Assembly (NCBI GenBank): GCA_021156265.1
Contig: JAJNBR010000010.1
Location: 1-32,082, forward strand
DNA: 32,082 bases
Reading direction: 5' to 3'
From: Flavipsychrobacter sp.
GTDB taxonomy: Bacteria; Bacteroidota; Bacteroidia; Chitinophagales; Chitinophagaceae
Shown: piece by piece, positions 15,117 to 22,304 of the stretch
How positions within the stretch are numbered: the stretch's first letter is position 1
Layout: every line of letters begins with the position of its first letter
Notes under the pieces: generated by a model
The model's input: the letters and a program-made list of their open reading frames with translations, nothing else
Told to the model about the DNA's origin: nothing
The model's database searches: none
Position numbers and translations under genes: made by a program

Positions 15117-15632
15117 ATGGTTATGAAAGGTAGAATAGTTTTAGGAATGATGGCTTTGTTAATGAGTACGGCTGCCTGTAATAAGGTAGCATCGGAAAGC
15201 GAAACGGAAAATGAAACCACAACGACTTCGGTAAATACCGGCTTTACAGACCTTGAAACAGGTAAGCCTGTGGAGCTAATGAAAGATCCGGAAACAGGTT
15301 ATACCCTGGATGCTGCGAGTGCTGAGCCCGTGGAATTTTACGTAAACATGAATACTATGGATACGTTTTATGGGCGTACCGGTACCGTAGTCAATAACGC
15401 CATTTTGGTGAATGAGACCGGTTATTATGAACTGGATGAAGATAAGATACGATGGGATGACGACACAATGACTGTAATCAATACCAGTCCCGGCATAGGA
15501 ACAACGGTAGTGGATACGGGTAAAGAATCGGACGAGACAAAGGTAAAGGTAGACGAAGATGAACTAAAGATAAAGCATGGTGATCAGAAGATCAAAGTGG
15601 AAGATGGTAAAACAAAAGTTAAAAGAAAATAA
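15117..15632 (+). CDS. Hypothetical lipoprotein with Lys-rich repeat tail
   Basis: The product has 171 residues. The N-terminus has a basic start, a Met/Leu-rich core and STAAC, which fits a lipobox (Cys21), and a Thr/Glu linker follows. Two related hairpin-like segments come next: TDLETGKPVELMKDPETGYTL, and the pair FYGRTGTVV with ETGYYELDEDKIRWDD. The tail (about 140-171) alternates KVKV, KIK, KIKV and KVKRK with acidic residues. I do not recognise a family. A second in-frame ATG at 15123 is an equally possible start. The CsbD-like gene lies 52 bases downstream on the same strand, so a stress-related role is possible but only suggested by position. Confidence 0.65.
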   Translation: MVMKGRIVLGMMALLMSTAACNKVASESETENETTTTSVNTGFTDLETGKPVELMKDPETGYTLDAASAEPVEFYVNMNTMDTFYGRTGTVVNNAILVNETGYYELDEDKIRWDDDTMTVINTSPGIGTTVVDTGKESDETKVKVDEDELKIKHGDQKIKVEDGKTKVKRK

Positions 15633-15684
15633 GTGACAACTGGCATGGTCTTTTAACTATGATCGGTATAAAAAAGCTAACATT

Positions 15685-15873
15685 ATGGACAGGCTTGAAT
15701 TTAAAGGTAAATGGAATGAATGGAAGGGCAAGATAAAGCAGGCAAATGGTGATTTGACTGATGATGATCTGGAATATGTGGAAGGGAAAGATGACGAGAT
15801 GCTAGGACGCCTGCAGCAGAAATTGGGCAAAACCCGCGACGAAGTAATCGAGTGGTTGCGATCACTGGGTTAG
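15685..15873 (+). CDS. CsbD-like small stress protein
   Basis: This 62-residue protein matches the CsbD family almost end to end: FKGKWNEWKGKIKQ, then GDLTDDDLEYVEGK and a helical tail with LQQKLGKTRDEVIEWL. Family members are small, charged, helical cytoplasmic proteins induced by general stress in several bacteria. Their biochemical role is unknown. A strong hairpin follows 22 bases after the stop, ending the transcript that probably includes the upstream lipoprotein. Confidence 0.85.
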   Translation: MDRLEFKGKWNEWKGKIKQANGDLTDDDLEYVEGKDDEMLGRLQQKLGKTRDEVIEWLRSLG

Positions 15874-15895
15874 GATTTATTCATGACATTTTTTT

Positions 15896-15938
15896 AAGAA
15901 CGGTGGCATAGGCATCTGATACATGCTCCACCGTTCTT
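15896..15938 (+). terminator. Hairpin after csbD-like gene
   Basis: AAGAACGGTGG (15896-15906) pairs perfectly with CCACCGTTCTT (15928-15938) around a 21-base loop. A T run precedes it (about 15889-15895) and a weaker T/A-rich stretch follows. It lies between two convergent genes and could stop transcription from both sides. Confidence 0.6.
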
Positions 15939-15962
15939 CTATTTATTCGGCTTTGAAAATCG

Positions 15963-16514
15963 TTAATCTTTACCACTCATTCCTTTGAACTGGTGGTGTG
16001 TTTCTTTGAACAAAACATTAAACGTGGTCAGCGAGCCGTAAACAGCAGTGATGTATTGCTGAAGGTCGATCTTCTCTTCATCGGTTAAACCTTTATGAGC
16101 ATTTACCTTTTGCTCGATCAATCGCATCCTGTCGCGTACCATTACAATTTTATGAAAAAAGGTTTCGATGGGTACTTCTTTGGGTTGAAGGCTATCATCT
16201 CCGGGCTTAAGAATAAGAGTTCCGTTGTTCCACCTGGTTCCCATAGGTACTATCTGCATTTCATGCAGGCGACGTTCGAGAATGTTATCTAATGCTTGTT
16301 CAATGTCTGCCAGGGTTATGTTAGATGGACTGTCAGCAGCTGCGCCTTCAGTGGCTGATATTACCCGTAGATCGTAGTCCTTATTTATCGATTTAGCAGT
16401 ATTCTGCGATTTGAACCAGATCGTGTATGTTTCGCTCGTATTCTCCACAACAACGCCGCGGCCAAAGTGCGGATGCTCTACTCTTGAACCAATTCCCAAT
16501 GCTATATTTTCCAT
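15963..16514 (-). CDS. Hypothetical protein with Tudor/CarD-like N-terminal module
   Basis: The soluble protein has 183 residues. Residues 8-50 (GSRVEHPHFGRGVV and a following strand-rich segment with FKSQNTAKSI) resemble the small beta-barrel at the C-terminus of UvrD/PcrA helicases and in CarD-type RNA polymerase binders. The rest is helical: a segment around LADIEQALDNILERRL, then VMVRDRMRLIEQKVNAHKGL, as in other Bacteroidota hypothetical proteins. The similarity is by eye only. It stands alone between a terminator and a divergent gene that starts 51 bases away. Confidence 0.7.
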   Translation of the reverse strand: MENIALGIGSRVEHPHFGRGVVVENTSETYTIWFKSQNTAKSINKDYDLRVISATEGAAADSPSNITLADIEQALDNILERRLHEMQIVPMGTRWNNGTLILKPGDDSLQPKEVPIETFFHKIVMVRDRMRLIEQKVNAHKGLTDEEKIDLQQYITAVYGSLTTFNVLFKETHHQFKGMSGKD

Positions 16515-16565
16515 TCGCGTAAAATAAAGGTGTTCTAATTTGAGTTGTATAGAAAACGTAAATTT

Positions 16566-16988
16566 ATGGAAAACAAAAGCATGGCGGTGCGCAGAATTTT
16601 GTCAGGATTTTTTCTGGTCGTAGGCATCTGTGGGATGCTTTTGTTTCTTTGGATTGTGATGACAGGTATTTATAAAGGAAAGTCCTTGCTGGGAACTACA
16701 AAAACAGTAGCCGGGAAAGTAGCGGAAGTAAGTGAGGCAGGCGCTTTTGACGCAGTTTTTCATTTAGAAAATTGCGAGGAAACATTTTATATCAATCGGG
16801 GATTGCAGTATTATGGGTTTACCCTGGACGGTTTGAGACAGCTTACCCGGGGACGTTCGGTTAGTATTTCATATGTAGCACAGCGATCGGCTTTCCCTGC
16901 GGAAAGACAAAGTAGTCATATCAACAAGCTTGTGGTTGCCGACAGCGTTGTGTTTGATGAGATGGAAGGTATTCCGGCTTACAAGTAA
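16566..16988 (+). CDS. Hypothetical single-span membrane protein
   Basis: The product has 140 residues with one membrane helix (about 10-35, LSGFFLVVGICGMLLFLWIV) and a beta-rich soluble part containing a VAGKVAEVSEAG strand and FHLENCEETFYINRGLQYYG. The frame runs back to a TTG at 16545, but the ATG at 16566 sits just upstream of the hydrophobic segment and is preferred. ATG 16581 is also possible. I do not recognise the family. The soluble part could resemble small OB/SH3-like barrels of membrane proteins, which is a guess. Confidence 0.65.
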   Translation: MENKSMAVRRILSGFFLVVGICGMLLFLWIVMTGIYKGKSLLGTTKTVAGKVAEVSEAGAFDAVFHLENCEETFYINRGLQYYGFTLDGLRQLTRGRSVSISYVAQRSAFPAERQSSHINKLVVADSVVFDEMEGIPAYK

Positions 16989-16995
16989 TAACGCT

Positions 16996-17003
16996 TATCT
17001 TTG
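16996..17003 (+). promoter_or_regulatory. Bacteroidota -7 box TATCTTTG
   Basis: TATCTTTG matches TAnnTTTG exactly and ends 22 bases before the ATG at 17026, a normal leader length. No good -33 TTTG is visible at the expected distance. It suggests that the small downstream gene has its own promoter. Confidence 0.6.
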
Positions 17004-17025
17004 AAGATAACATTAAACGTACCAC

Positions 17026-17235
17026 ATGGACAGTAGTTTTGTAGTAGTTGCAAAAACGGTGATGGAAAACAGGCAAATGCTTGCTGCTCTCACATATGCA
17101 CTCAGTATCGCTAACCCTGAGCTCTTCGCTGTTTACGAGGATAAACTGGCGGAGATCAAAAAAAATCATGAAAAGGATTTTGAGCTGATGGATAGCGTTC
17201 TGCGGAAATTGAACGAAAAAGGCAAAGAAGAATAG
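17026..17235 (+). CDS. Small helical hypothetical protein
   Basis: The product has 69 residues, probably all helical. A hydrophobic N-terminal stretch (VVVAKTVMENRQMLAALTYAL) is followed by a charged tail (DKLAEIKKNHEKDFELMDSV, then LNEKGKEE). A consensus promoter lies upstream and a strong terminator follows 16 bases after the stop, which supports a real single-gene transcript. I do not recognise a family, and the hydrophobic stretch is too polar for a confident membrane helix. Confidence 0.65.
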   Translation: MDSSFVVVAKTVMENRQMLAALTYALSIANPELFAVYEDKLAEIKKNHEKDFELMDSVLRKLNEKGKEE

Positions 17236-17251
17236 TATTCAGCTGAATGAT

Positions 17252-17281
17252 AAAAAAAGGCACCGGTAGGGTGCCTTTTTT
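17252..17281. terminator. Bidirectional intrinsic terminator
   Basis: A run of seven A, then GGCACC (17259-17264), a five-base loop, GGTGCC (17270-17275) and six T form a symmetric terminator. It serves both the small plus-strand gene ending at 17235 and the minus-strand transglutaminase-fold gene ending at 17285. Confidence 0.88.
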
Positions 17282-17284
17282 ATT

Positions 17285-18412
17285 TTATAAGTTAGCTGCT
17301 TGCTTAGTCTTGTCTTCGGTGTTCTTCTCTTTTTTTGATTTTTCCTTTTGTTTTTTTTCGCTCTCGTTTTTTTGCTTCCTGTTCTCGGCTATTTGTTTTT
17401 TAGCCGGCGATTTCTGTGCCGATTTAGCCTTCGCTTGCGGTCTGGGAGCGGGGCGTTTTCTAGCCTTGCTCACATCGGCCTGGTACATGTAGGCGATATC
17501 ATCATTGATGTAAATATTAAAGGAGTAATCTCCCTCGGCGTCAAATGGCACGTCCAGATACATCAGGTTGTCCTGAAAGGTGTATTTCACCGGTATGCGC
17601 TCGCTGGTGCGGGCAGATACTGCTACAGATTTGATTAGGTCGGGATTGCCTACCTCAAAGATCATTTTCTTTGTAGTATCGGCTTTGCCGCGCACATTGC
17701 CGCGCTTGGCGCTTACAGGATAAACCTCATTAATAACGGCAGCGGGGCGAATAATGGGAGCTTGTGTAAACACAGATTTATTTACAGGTGTGTCGAGTAA
17801 TTGCCATTTTTTGTCTTTAGGATAGTGGGTCATTGCAAAAAGTTCCTTATCGGTCATGTACCAGGCATCTGTAAATGCCTTGGTGAACGTGCGGAACTTA
17901 CGGTCAGTTCTGCCTACCGACCACGCCAGATCTACCAGGTACCATTTGCCCTTAACCTCTACTGCGTTCCAGGTATGTTTGTTCCATTTTTCGCTGATCT
18001 TACCAATGTTCCTTGGATCGAACTTGGCCATTCCCTTGATAACTGCGCTCCTGATATGTGCCATATCCAGCATTGCTTTGAAGAGATTAGCATATCCCTC
18101 ATCAGTCGTTTCGCGCGTGTTAAGGGCCTCAGAGGCAGTTGGATTGAAGTTATTGGGATGACGCTTGCCGACCGTGGAATAGGTGACATTATTAGCTATC
18201 CACATATAGATAGCGCGCACCTGGTCGGCCTGTGGCAAAGTGCGGCGTTTGGTCAGCGAGTCAACGATCGTTTTCAAATGGCTGCCCTGCATCGGTCCCA
18301 CCGATGCCACATACTCATCTATTTTTGAGTATTCCTGCCTGTTAGTTCGCTGGGCGGAGGCAATGTGGAAAAACATTATTGCCATTGCCGCCATGATGGT
18401 CCATTTCTTCAT
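17285..18412 (-). CDS. Secreted transglutaminase-fold protein lacking catalytic Cys
   Basis: The start is ATG 18410-18412, giving 375 residues with a signal peptide (1-20, ending ASA-Q). The open frame upstream (to 18508) overlaps the neighbouring gene and is ignored. Residues about 60-165 form a transglutaminase-like core: QVRAIYMWIANNVTY, TTDEGYANLFKAML, HTWNAVEV (His146) and WYLVDLAW (Asp161). The usual GVC-x-GYA motif here reads TDEGYA with Asp104 where Cys is expected, so protease or transferase activity is doubtful. A beta-sandwich-like domain (about 240-335) follows, then a tail of about 45 residues dominated by Lys, Ala and Gln. The protein probably acts in the periplasm by binding rather than catalysis. 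Confidence 0.8.
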   Translation of the reverse strand: MKKWTIMAAMAIMFFHIASAQRTNRQEYSKIDEYVASVGPMQGSHLKTIVDSLTKRRTLPQADQVRAIYMWIANNVTYSTVGKRHPNNFNPTASEALNTRETTDEGYANLFKAMLDMAHIRSAVIKGMAKFDPRNIGKISEKWNKHTWNAVEVKGKWYLVDLAWSVGRTDRKFRTFTKAFTDAWYMTDKELFAMTHYPKDKKWQLLDTPVNKSVFTQAPIIRPAAVINEVYPVSAKRGNVRGKADTTKKMIFEVGNPDLIKSVAVSARTSERIPVKYTFQDNLMYLDVPFDAEGDYSFNIYINDDIAYMYQADVSKARKRPAPRPQAKAKSAQKSPAKKQIAENRKQKNESEKKQKEKSKKEKNTEDKTKQAANL

Positions 18413-18485
18413 CGGAGTCGGTGTTATAGCCCCAAAATACGGGATTGTTTTTATAACTGCTAAATTTTCAAGGACTAATTGCGTG

Positions 18486-18962
18486 TCAGGCGATCCCGGA
18501 GCCGGCATATTGCTGATTTGCGCAATACGTTGTAACTAACAGCAATAGGGCAATTTTTGGGGTCATATCCGTGCTTTTTAAAGTCACATCAAAACTGTAT
18601 CCCAGTTTAGTCCATTCGTAGGTTTGTCTGATCGATGCAATTTCTTCCTGATTGGAACTTAGTTCCAGCTGTCGCTGCCAGAATCCCGACCGTTTCAGCA
18701 TATAGCTTTTTTCCTGTACGTCCAGAATCATGTTTCCGCGCCAGTTCATTCGTATCTCTCCCACCTTGTGTTCCGACTTCAGGATATCAAATGACGTTTG
18801 CCAAAATCCGGACGGGACGATCTCGTAATTTTCTTGAGTACTAAGGGATATGACCGCCTTGCGGGAAAACCAGTTGGTATAATCTACTCGTCCGTAGCTT
18901 TGGTCATGCTCATCCGTTATCACAAATCCTTTATTGCGGTTGCCGCGAATCGTATATTTCAT
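18486..18962 (-). CDS. Hypothetical protein with duplicated SGFWQ module
   Basis: The protein has 158 residues and is beta-rich. Two segments, about 46-82 and 87-126, repeat the pattern Tyr, then SGFWQ, then a hydrophobic strand, then a Glu/Gly-x-Ile strand and a final DV. This resembles a tubby or LURP-one type scaffold by general look, but I cannot name the family. The C-terminus has a hydrophobic stretch (PKIALLLLVTTYCANQ), possibly a membrane-associating tail. It lies upstream of the transglutaminase-fold gene on the same strand, 73 bases apart, and may be cotranscribed with it. Confidence 0.65.
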   Translation of the reverse strand: MKYTIRGNRNKGFVITDEHDQSYGRVDYTNWFSRKAVISLSTQENYEIVPSGFWQTSFDILKSEHKVGEIRMNWRGNMILDVQEKSYMLKRSGFWQRQLELSSNQEEIASIRQTYEWTKLGYSFDVTLKSTDMTPKIALLLLVTTYCANQQYAGSGIA

Positions 18963-19061
18963 AAAGCAGGATTTGCATTAAGGTAAGCTTTTTTTGCGAA
19001 AGCTCTGCCGGGTCTGGCGAAAGGTCTCGGCTGCACGGCGTTGAAGATCAACGATATGACC

Positions 19062-19097
19062 AAAAAAAGTAAGCGCCCGGCGGAACCGGGCGCTTAC
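19062..19097 (-). terminator. Intrinsic terminator of the beta-barrel gene
   Basis: A perfect 12-base stem, GTAAGCGCCCGG (19069-19080) with CCGGGCGCTTAC (19086-19097), has a five-base loop. On the minus strand a run of seven T follows. It lies 26 bases after the stop of the outer-membrane barrel gene. Confidence 0.9.
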
Positions 19098-19123
19098 GTA
19101 TTATTGAATCGTACTGCTTCTTA

Positions 19124-19864
19124 TTAATGACTGAACCAATAGCCCAGCGTAAACAGGTAGCTTACGTTCCGAGAGCTGCTATTTACAACAGCAGGAGCCG
19201 ATTGAGTTGCTGCGATATTTGGAGCAAAATTGTCGCCCATAATGTCACGCAGACCGGCATCAACACCACCGCGCAGGAACCAACCGTTTGCAAATTCATA
19301 ACCCAGGTTACCTACCAGGCCATAATCCATACGTTTCAGGTTGTCACCTTCCTGGTTACCAATAGCCAGGTTTTGATCTTCGTCTTTGCTCAGAGATTCG
19401 ATGTCCTCGTCGTTAATTGTGTATTTCCATTTTGACTCGGTGTTTGCACCAGTCAGTGCAGCAGCATAACCACCCGCACCCAGTACCAGGTTACCACGAC
19501 CTACACCAAAACGGTAGGTTAATATCAGTGGCATCTCGATATAATGGAGTGCCAGTTTGTCCTTAACCTTCAGCTCATGAAAACCATCAGGAAGTTGAGC
19601 CTCAGCAGTACGCTGTTGAAGACCACCTTTCTGGATATACATCAGTCCCGGTTGCAAAGTCAGGTTGTTCGCAAGGCAGATATCTGCAAGGCCACCTAAA
19701 TGCCAGCCAACTTTGGCCTGATTAGCAACTGTTTCACCCTGGTATTGGTCGATATTTTGATTCAAGTTTACACCACCGCCCAATCCAAATCTAACTTGTG
19801 CGTTTGCGCTATTAGAGAATGCTAAAACAATCATTGACGCGCCTAGAATACATAGCTTTTTCAT
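19124..19864 (-). CDS. Outer-membrane beta-barrel protein (PorT-like)
   Basis: I use the second in-frame ATG (19862-19864), which puts the signal peptide (ending SNSANAQ) directly at the N-terminus; the ATG at 19873 adds three residues. The mature chain of about 220 residues alternates strands ending in aromatic residues: VRFGLGGGVNLNQ, LTLQPGLMYIQKGG, HYIEMPLILTYRFG, VLGAGGYAAAL, MDYGLVGNLGYEF, and a final YLFTLGYWFSH. This is the usual pattern of small Bacteroidota outer-membrane barrels of the PorT/OmpW-like type. A long acidic loop (about 155-180) is probably extracellular. Function and substrate are unknown. Confidence 0.85.
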   Translation of the reverse strand: MKKLCILGASMIVLAFSNSANAQVRFGLGGGVNLNQNIDQYQGETVANQAKVGWHLGGLADICLANNLTLQPGLMYIQKGGLQQRTAEAQLPDGFHELKVKDKLALHYIEMPLILTYRFGVGRGNLVLGAGGYAAALTGANTESKWKYTINDEDIESLSKDEDQNLAIGNQEGDNLKRMDYGLVGNLGYEFANGWFLRGGVDAGLRDIMGDNFAPNIAATQSAPAVVNSSSRNVSYLFTLGYWFSH

Positions 19865-20195
19865 AAATTCCATTTTTTGTTCTGTCTACACTGTTAAAAA
19901 TGCCATGCCAGCATGCATGCCACGGGAGTTTTCACGAAATATCCAGATTTGCATATGTCTGTCAGAATCTGTTAAGTACATAAGGGGATGCAACCGGGAA
20001 AGTTTGTTTTTCACAACATTTTTTTAACAAAAGCAGTTCAAAACGAGGTTCGTTGTGCTGAGGAAGGCGAGGACATAAAAAGCCCCCGAATGTGGTATTT
20101 GAGAGCGTTCTATGCGCCGATACAGGGAAGCTGCAAATAATTGTGTATTTTCGTTTCATATAAGGGCAGGAACTTTGGACCTCAATCTATCAGCT
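19865..20195. other. Intergenic region between barrel gene and coiled-coil gene
   Basis: About 330 bases with no supported gene. It must hold promoters for both flanking divergent genes. Visible items are overlapping CATGC/GCATGC repeats near 19902-19921 and a TATTTTCG that loosely resembles a -7 box about 45 bases before the ATG at 20196. An open frame runs through the right half but has no protein-like character before 20196. Confidence 0.4.
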
Positions 20196-20609
20196 ATGAC
20201 CAATCAGTCATCTCATCCGGAGTTAGGAACAAGACAGGAGCTTGAAAAAGAACGGGATCTGCGGAAGAAATATGAAACGCAGGTTTCGGCTACCGAGAAA
20301 GAATTAATGGAAAAAGAGGCGGCCCTGGAAAAATACAAACGTCTTCCCCTCAAACTCGACAAGTATCGCCACCGCTCACGCCGCCTTCGGCGCCAGAGGA
20401 ATTTCTACCGGACAGTTAGTTTGGTGCTTTTGCTGATAGTGGGGTATTTCCTCGTGGAGCGCTATCAAAAGGCCAGGGAACTGGATAAATTAAGAAACGA
20501 GATAAAAGCTGCGGGAGCTCCCAAAAAAGTGCTTCCCGGAATAATTACCCAGGAGGCGATGGAACGCGACGCAGAGGCGCAAGGTGGTTCTCTGATCACA
20601 GACAAGTAA
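20196..20609 (+). CDS. Coiled-coil single-pass membrane protein
   Basis: The product has 137 residues. An N-terminal coiled coil (about 10-50, with EKERDLRKKYETQ and ATEKELMEKEAALEKYK) leads to a very basic segment (RHRSRRLRRQRNF), one membrane helix (about 72-90, TVSLVLLLIVGYFLVERY) and a periplasmic tail. The positive-inside rule places the coiled coil in the cytoplasm. I do not recognise the family. The frame is open further upstream, but I start at the ATG at 20196 because the preceding 28 codons lack coherent features. It lies just upstream of enolase, which has its own promoter box. Confidence 0.65.
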   Translation: MTNQSSHPELGTRQELEKERDLRKKYETQVSATEKELMEKEAALEKYKRLPLKLDKYRHRSRRLRRQRNFYRTVSLVLLLIVGYFLVERYQKARELDKLRNEIKAAGAPKKVLPGIITQEAMERDAEAQGGSLITDK

Positions 20610-20650
20610 CACTGCGCAGGCGTATATTATTATACTACGCCACAATCTTC

Positions 20651-20658
20651 TATCTTTG
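20651..20658 (+). promoter_or_regulatory. Bacteroidota -7 box TATCTTTG of eno
   Basis: TATCTTTG is a full match to TAnnTTTG and ends 26 bases before the enolase ATG. The AT-rich leader between them has no strong Shine-Dalgarno sequence, as is normal in this phylum. Confidence 0.65.
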
Positions 20659-20684
20659 CCGCCAAAATAAAATAATCCAACAAT

Positions 20685-21974
20685 ATGAGTTTCATTACCA
20701 GCATTGTTGCGCGGCAAATACTCGATAGTCGTGGCAACCCTACCGTAGAAGTTGATGTTCATACCAGCGATGGCTTTATGGGCCGTGCGGCGGTGCCGTC
20801 GGGCGCGTCTACCGGCAAGCACGAAGCCGTAGAGCTGCGTGATGGTAATAAAAAACTTTATCTCGGCAAGGGGGTATTGAAGGCTGTTGGTAATATCAAT
20901 GACAAGATCGCCGAGGAATTGTACGGGTTGGACGTGACTGATCAACGCGGCATTGACCAGGCTATGCTGGATATGGACGGCACGCCCAATAAAGCCAAGC
21001 TGGGTGCTAATGCGATGCTTGCCGTCAGTCTTGCTGCGTCAAAAGCCGCTGCGCAGGCAACAGGATTGTCCCTTTATCGTTATGTGGGCGGGGCAAATGC
21101 CAAAACTCTCCCCGTGCCGATGATGAACATCCTGAATGGTGGCGCGCACGCGGATAATAAAATTGACTTCCAGGAATTTATGGTGATGCCGATAGGTGCA
21201 TCTACATTCAGCGAAGGCCTGAGGTGGGGCGTAGAGATATTTCACGCATTGAAAAATGTGCTTAAGGAAAAAGGCTATTCTACCAACGTAGGCGATGAGG
21301 GTGGCTTTGCTCCTGATATTCAAAGCAATGAGGAAGCGATTGAAACGGTTATCCGTGCTATCGAGAAAGCCGGGTACAAGCCGGGCGACCAGGTGGGCAT
21401 AGCTATGGATGCTGCAAACACCGAGTTATACAACGAAAAATCAAAGCGTTACATCTTCCATAAGTCTACCGGTGCTAAAATGACCAGTGAGCAATTGGTA
21501 GAACATTGGGTAAAATGGTGCAAAAAATACCCGATAGTCAGCATTGAAGATGGTATTGCAGAGGACGACTGGAAGGGTTGGAAAATGCTAACGGATGCAC
21601 TGGGCGGAAAAGTTCAGCTGGTAGGCGATGACCTGTTTGTAACTAACGTAAACCGGCTTGAAAAAGGTATTAACGAAGGCGTTGCCAACAGTCTGCTGGT
21701 GAAAGTAAACCAGATAGGAACCCTGACAGAAACCATCGAAGCAGTTACCATGGCCCAACATGCACGATATAATACTGTTATGAGTCATCGTAGCGGAGAA
21801 ACAGAGGATGCAACAATTGCTGACCTGGCAGTGGCACTGAACTGCGGCCAGATCAAAACCGGCTCGGCTTCGCGTAGCGACCGGATGGCTAAGTATAATC
21901 AACTGCTGCGTATCGAGGAAGAATTGGGCGCAAGTGCGTATTATCCCGGAAAAGCACTTAAATTTGGTAAATAA
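20685..21974 (+). CDS. eno: Enolase
   Basis: The 429-residue enzyme converts 2-phosphoglycerate to phosphoenolpyruvate in glycolysis. It is full length and has all the expected motifs: SGASTGKHEAVELRDG near the N-terminus, NGGAHADNKIDFQEFM (151-166), VGDEGGFAPD with catalytic Glu205, metal ligands Asp242, Glu288 (SIEDG) and Asp315 (VGDD), catalytic Lys340 in VKVNQIG, and SHRSGETEDATIADLAVA. A Bacteroidota promoter box precedes it, and a DivIC-like gene follows 11 bases after its stop, a common Bacteroidota pairing. Confidence 0.98.
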   Translation: MSFITSIVARQILDSRGNPTVEVDVHTSDGFMGRAAVPSGASTGKHEAVELRDGNKKLYLGKGVLKAVGNINDKIAEELYGLDVTDQRGIDQAMLDMDGTPNKAKLGANAMLAVSLAASKAAAQATGLSLYRYVGGANAKTLPVPMMNILNGGAHADNKIDFQEFMVMPIGASTFSEGLRWGVEIFHALKNVLKEKGYSTNVGDEGGFAPDIQSNEEAIETVIRAIEKAGYKPGDQVGIAMDAANTELYNEKSKRYIFHKSTGAKMTSEQLVEHWVKWCKKYPIVSIEDGIAEDDWKGWKMLTDALGGKVQLVGDDLFVTNVNRLEKGINEGVANSLLVKVNQIGTLTETIEAVTMAQHARYNTVMSHRSGETEDATIADLAVALNCGQIKTGSASRSDRMAKYNQLLRIEEELGASAYYPGKALKFGK

Positions 21975-21985
21975 CCATATCAGTT

Positions 21986-22270
21986 ATGAAGAAGGTGCTG
22001 CACATACTGACCAACAAATTTGTTCTAACGCTTCTCGCCTTTGGTGCATGGATGGCGTATTTTGATCAACATGATTGGGTGTCAATGCAGGAGAAGAAGA
22101 AGAATCTTCACGATATGAAAGACAATATTGCCTACCTGGATAAAGAAATAGCGCGGATGGAAAAAGAAAAAGCCGGCATGGTGTCAGATCCGCAGGTTCT
22201 TGAGCAATATGCACGCGAACAATACCGTATGAAGCGTGACAATGAAGACCTTTACATAATGGAAAAATAG
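21986..22270 (+). CDS. Septum formation initiator family protein (DivIC/FtsB-like)
   Basis: The 94-residue protein has a short cytoplasmic N-terminus, one membrane helix (about 12-27, VLTLLAFGAWMAYF) and a periplasmic coiled coil (about 35-70), followed by a conserved-looking tail with EQYAREQYRMKRDNEDLY. This is the FtsB/DivIC layout, part of the division complex that links FtsL and FtsQ. It starts 11 bases after eno and is probably cotranscribed with it. Its stop codon lies at the edge of a 36-base palindromic terminator. Confidence 0.88.
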   Translation: MKKVLHILTNKFVLTLLAFGAWMAYFDQHDWVSMQEKKKNLHDMKDNIAYLDKEIARMEKEKAGMVSDPQVLEQYAREQYRMKRDNEDLYIMEK

Positions 22271-22304
22271 TAAAGAAGGCCGCTGATCAGCGGCCTTCTT
22301 TACT
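22269..22304. terminator. Perfect 36-base palindrome, bidirectional terminator
   Basis: The arms 22269-22286 and 22287-22304 are exact reverse complements (AGTAAAGAAGGCCGCTGA and its complement), so an uninterrupted stem can form; in RNA the central bases would open as the loop. The outer part of each arm gives a short T-rich stretch (TTCTTTACT) rather than a pure T tract. The element includes the last bases of the DivIC-like stop codon and encodes the last five residues and the stop of the convergent PH-domain gene. Confidence 0.75.

Noticed and set aside
19035..19049. 15-base match (ACGGCGTTGAAGATC) with sequence near 29636 inside aroC
   Set aside because: One shared 15-mer is near chance expectation in a 32 kb window, and there is no sign of a mobile or repeated element.
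19039..19053. Small hairpin CGTTGA-AGA-TCAACG
   Set aside because: Six-base stem without a T tract, next to a much stronger terminator; no supported role.
19902..19921. Overlapping GCATGC/CATGCC repeats
   Set aside because: Short, low-complexity and not arranged as a clear operator or hairpin; probably chance.
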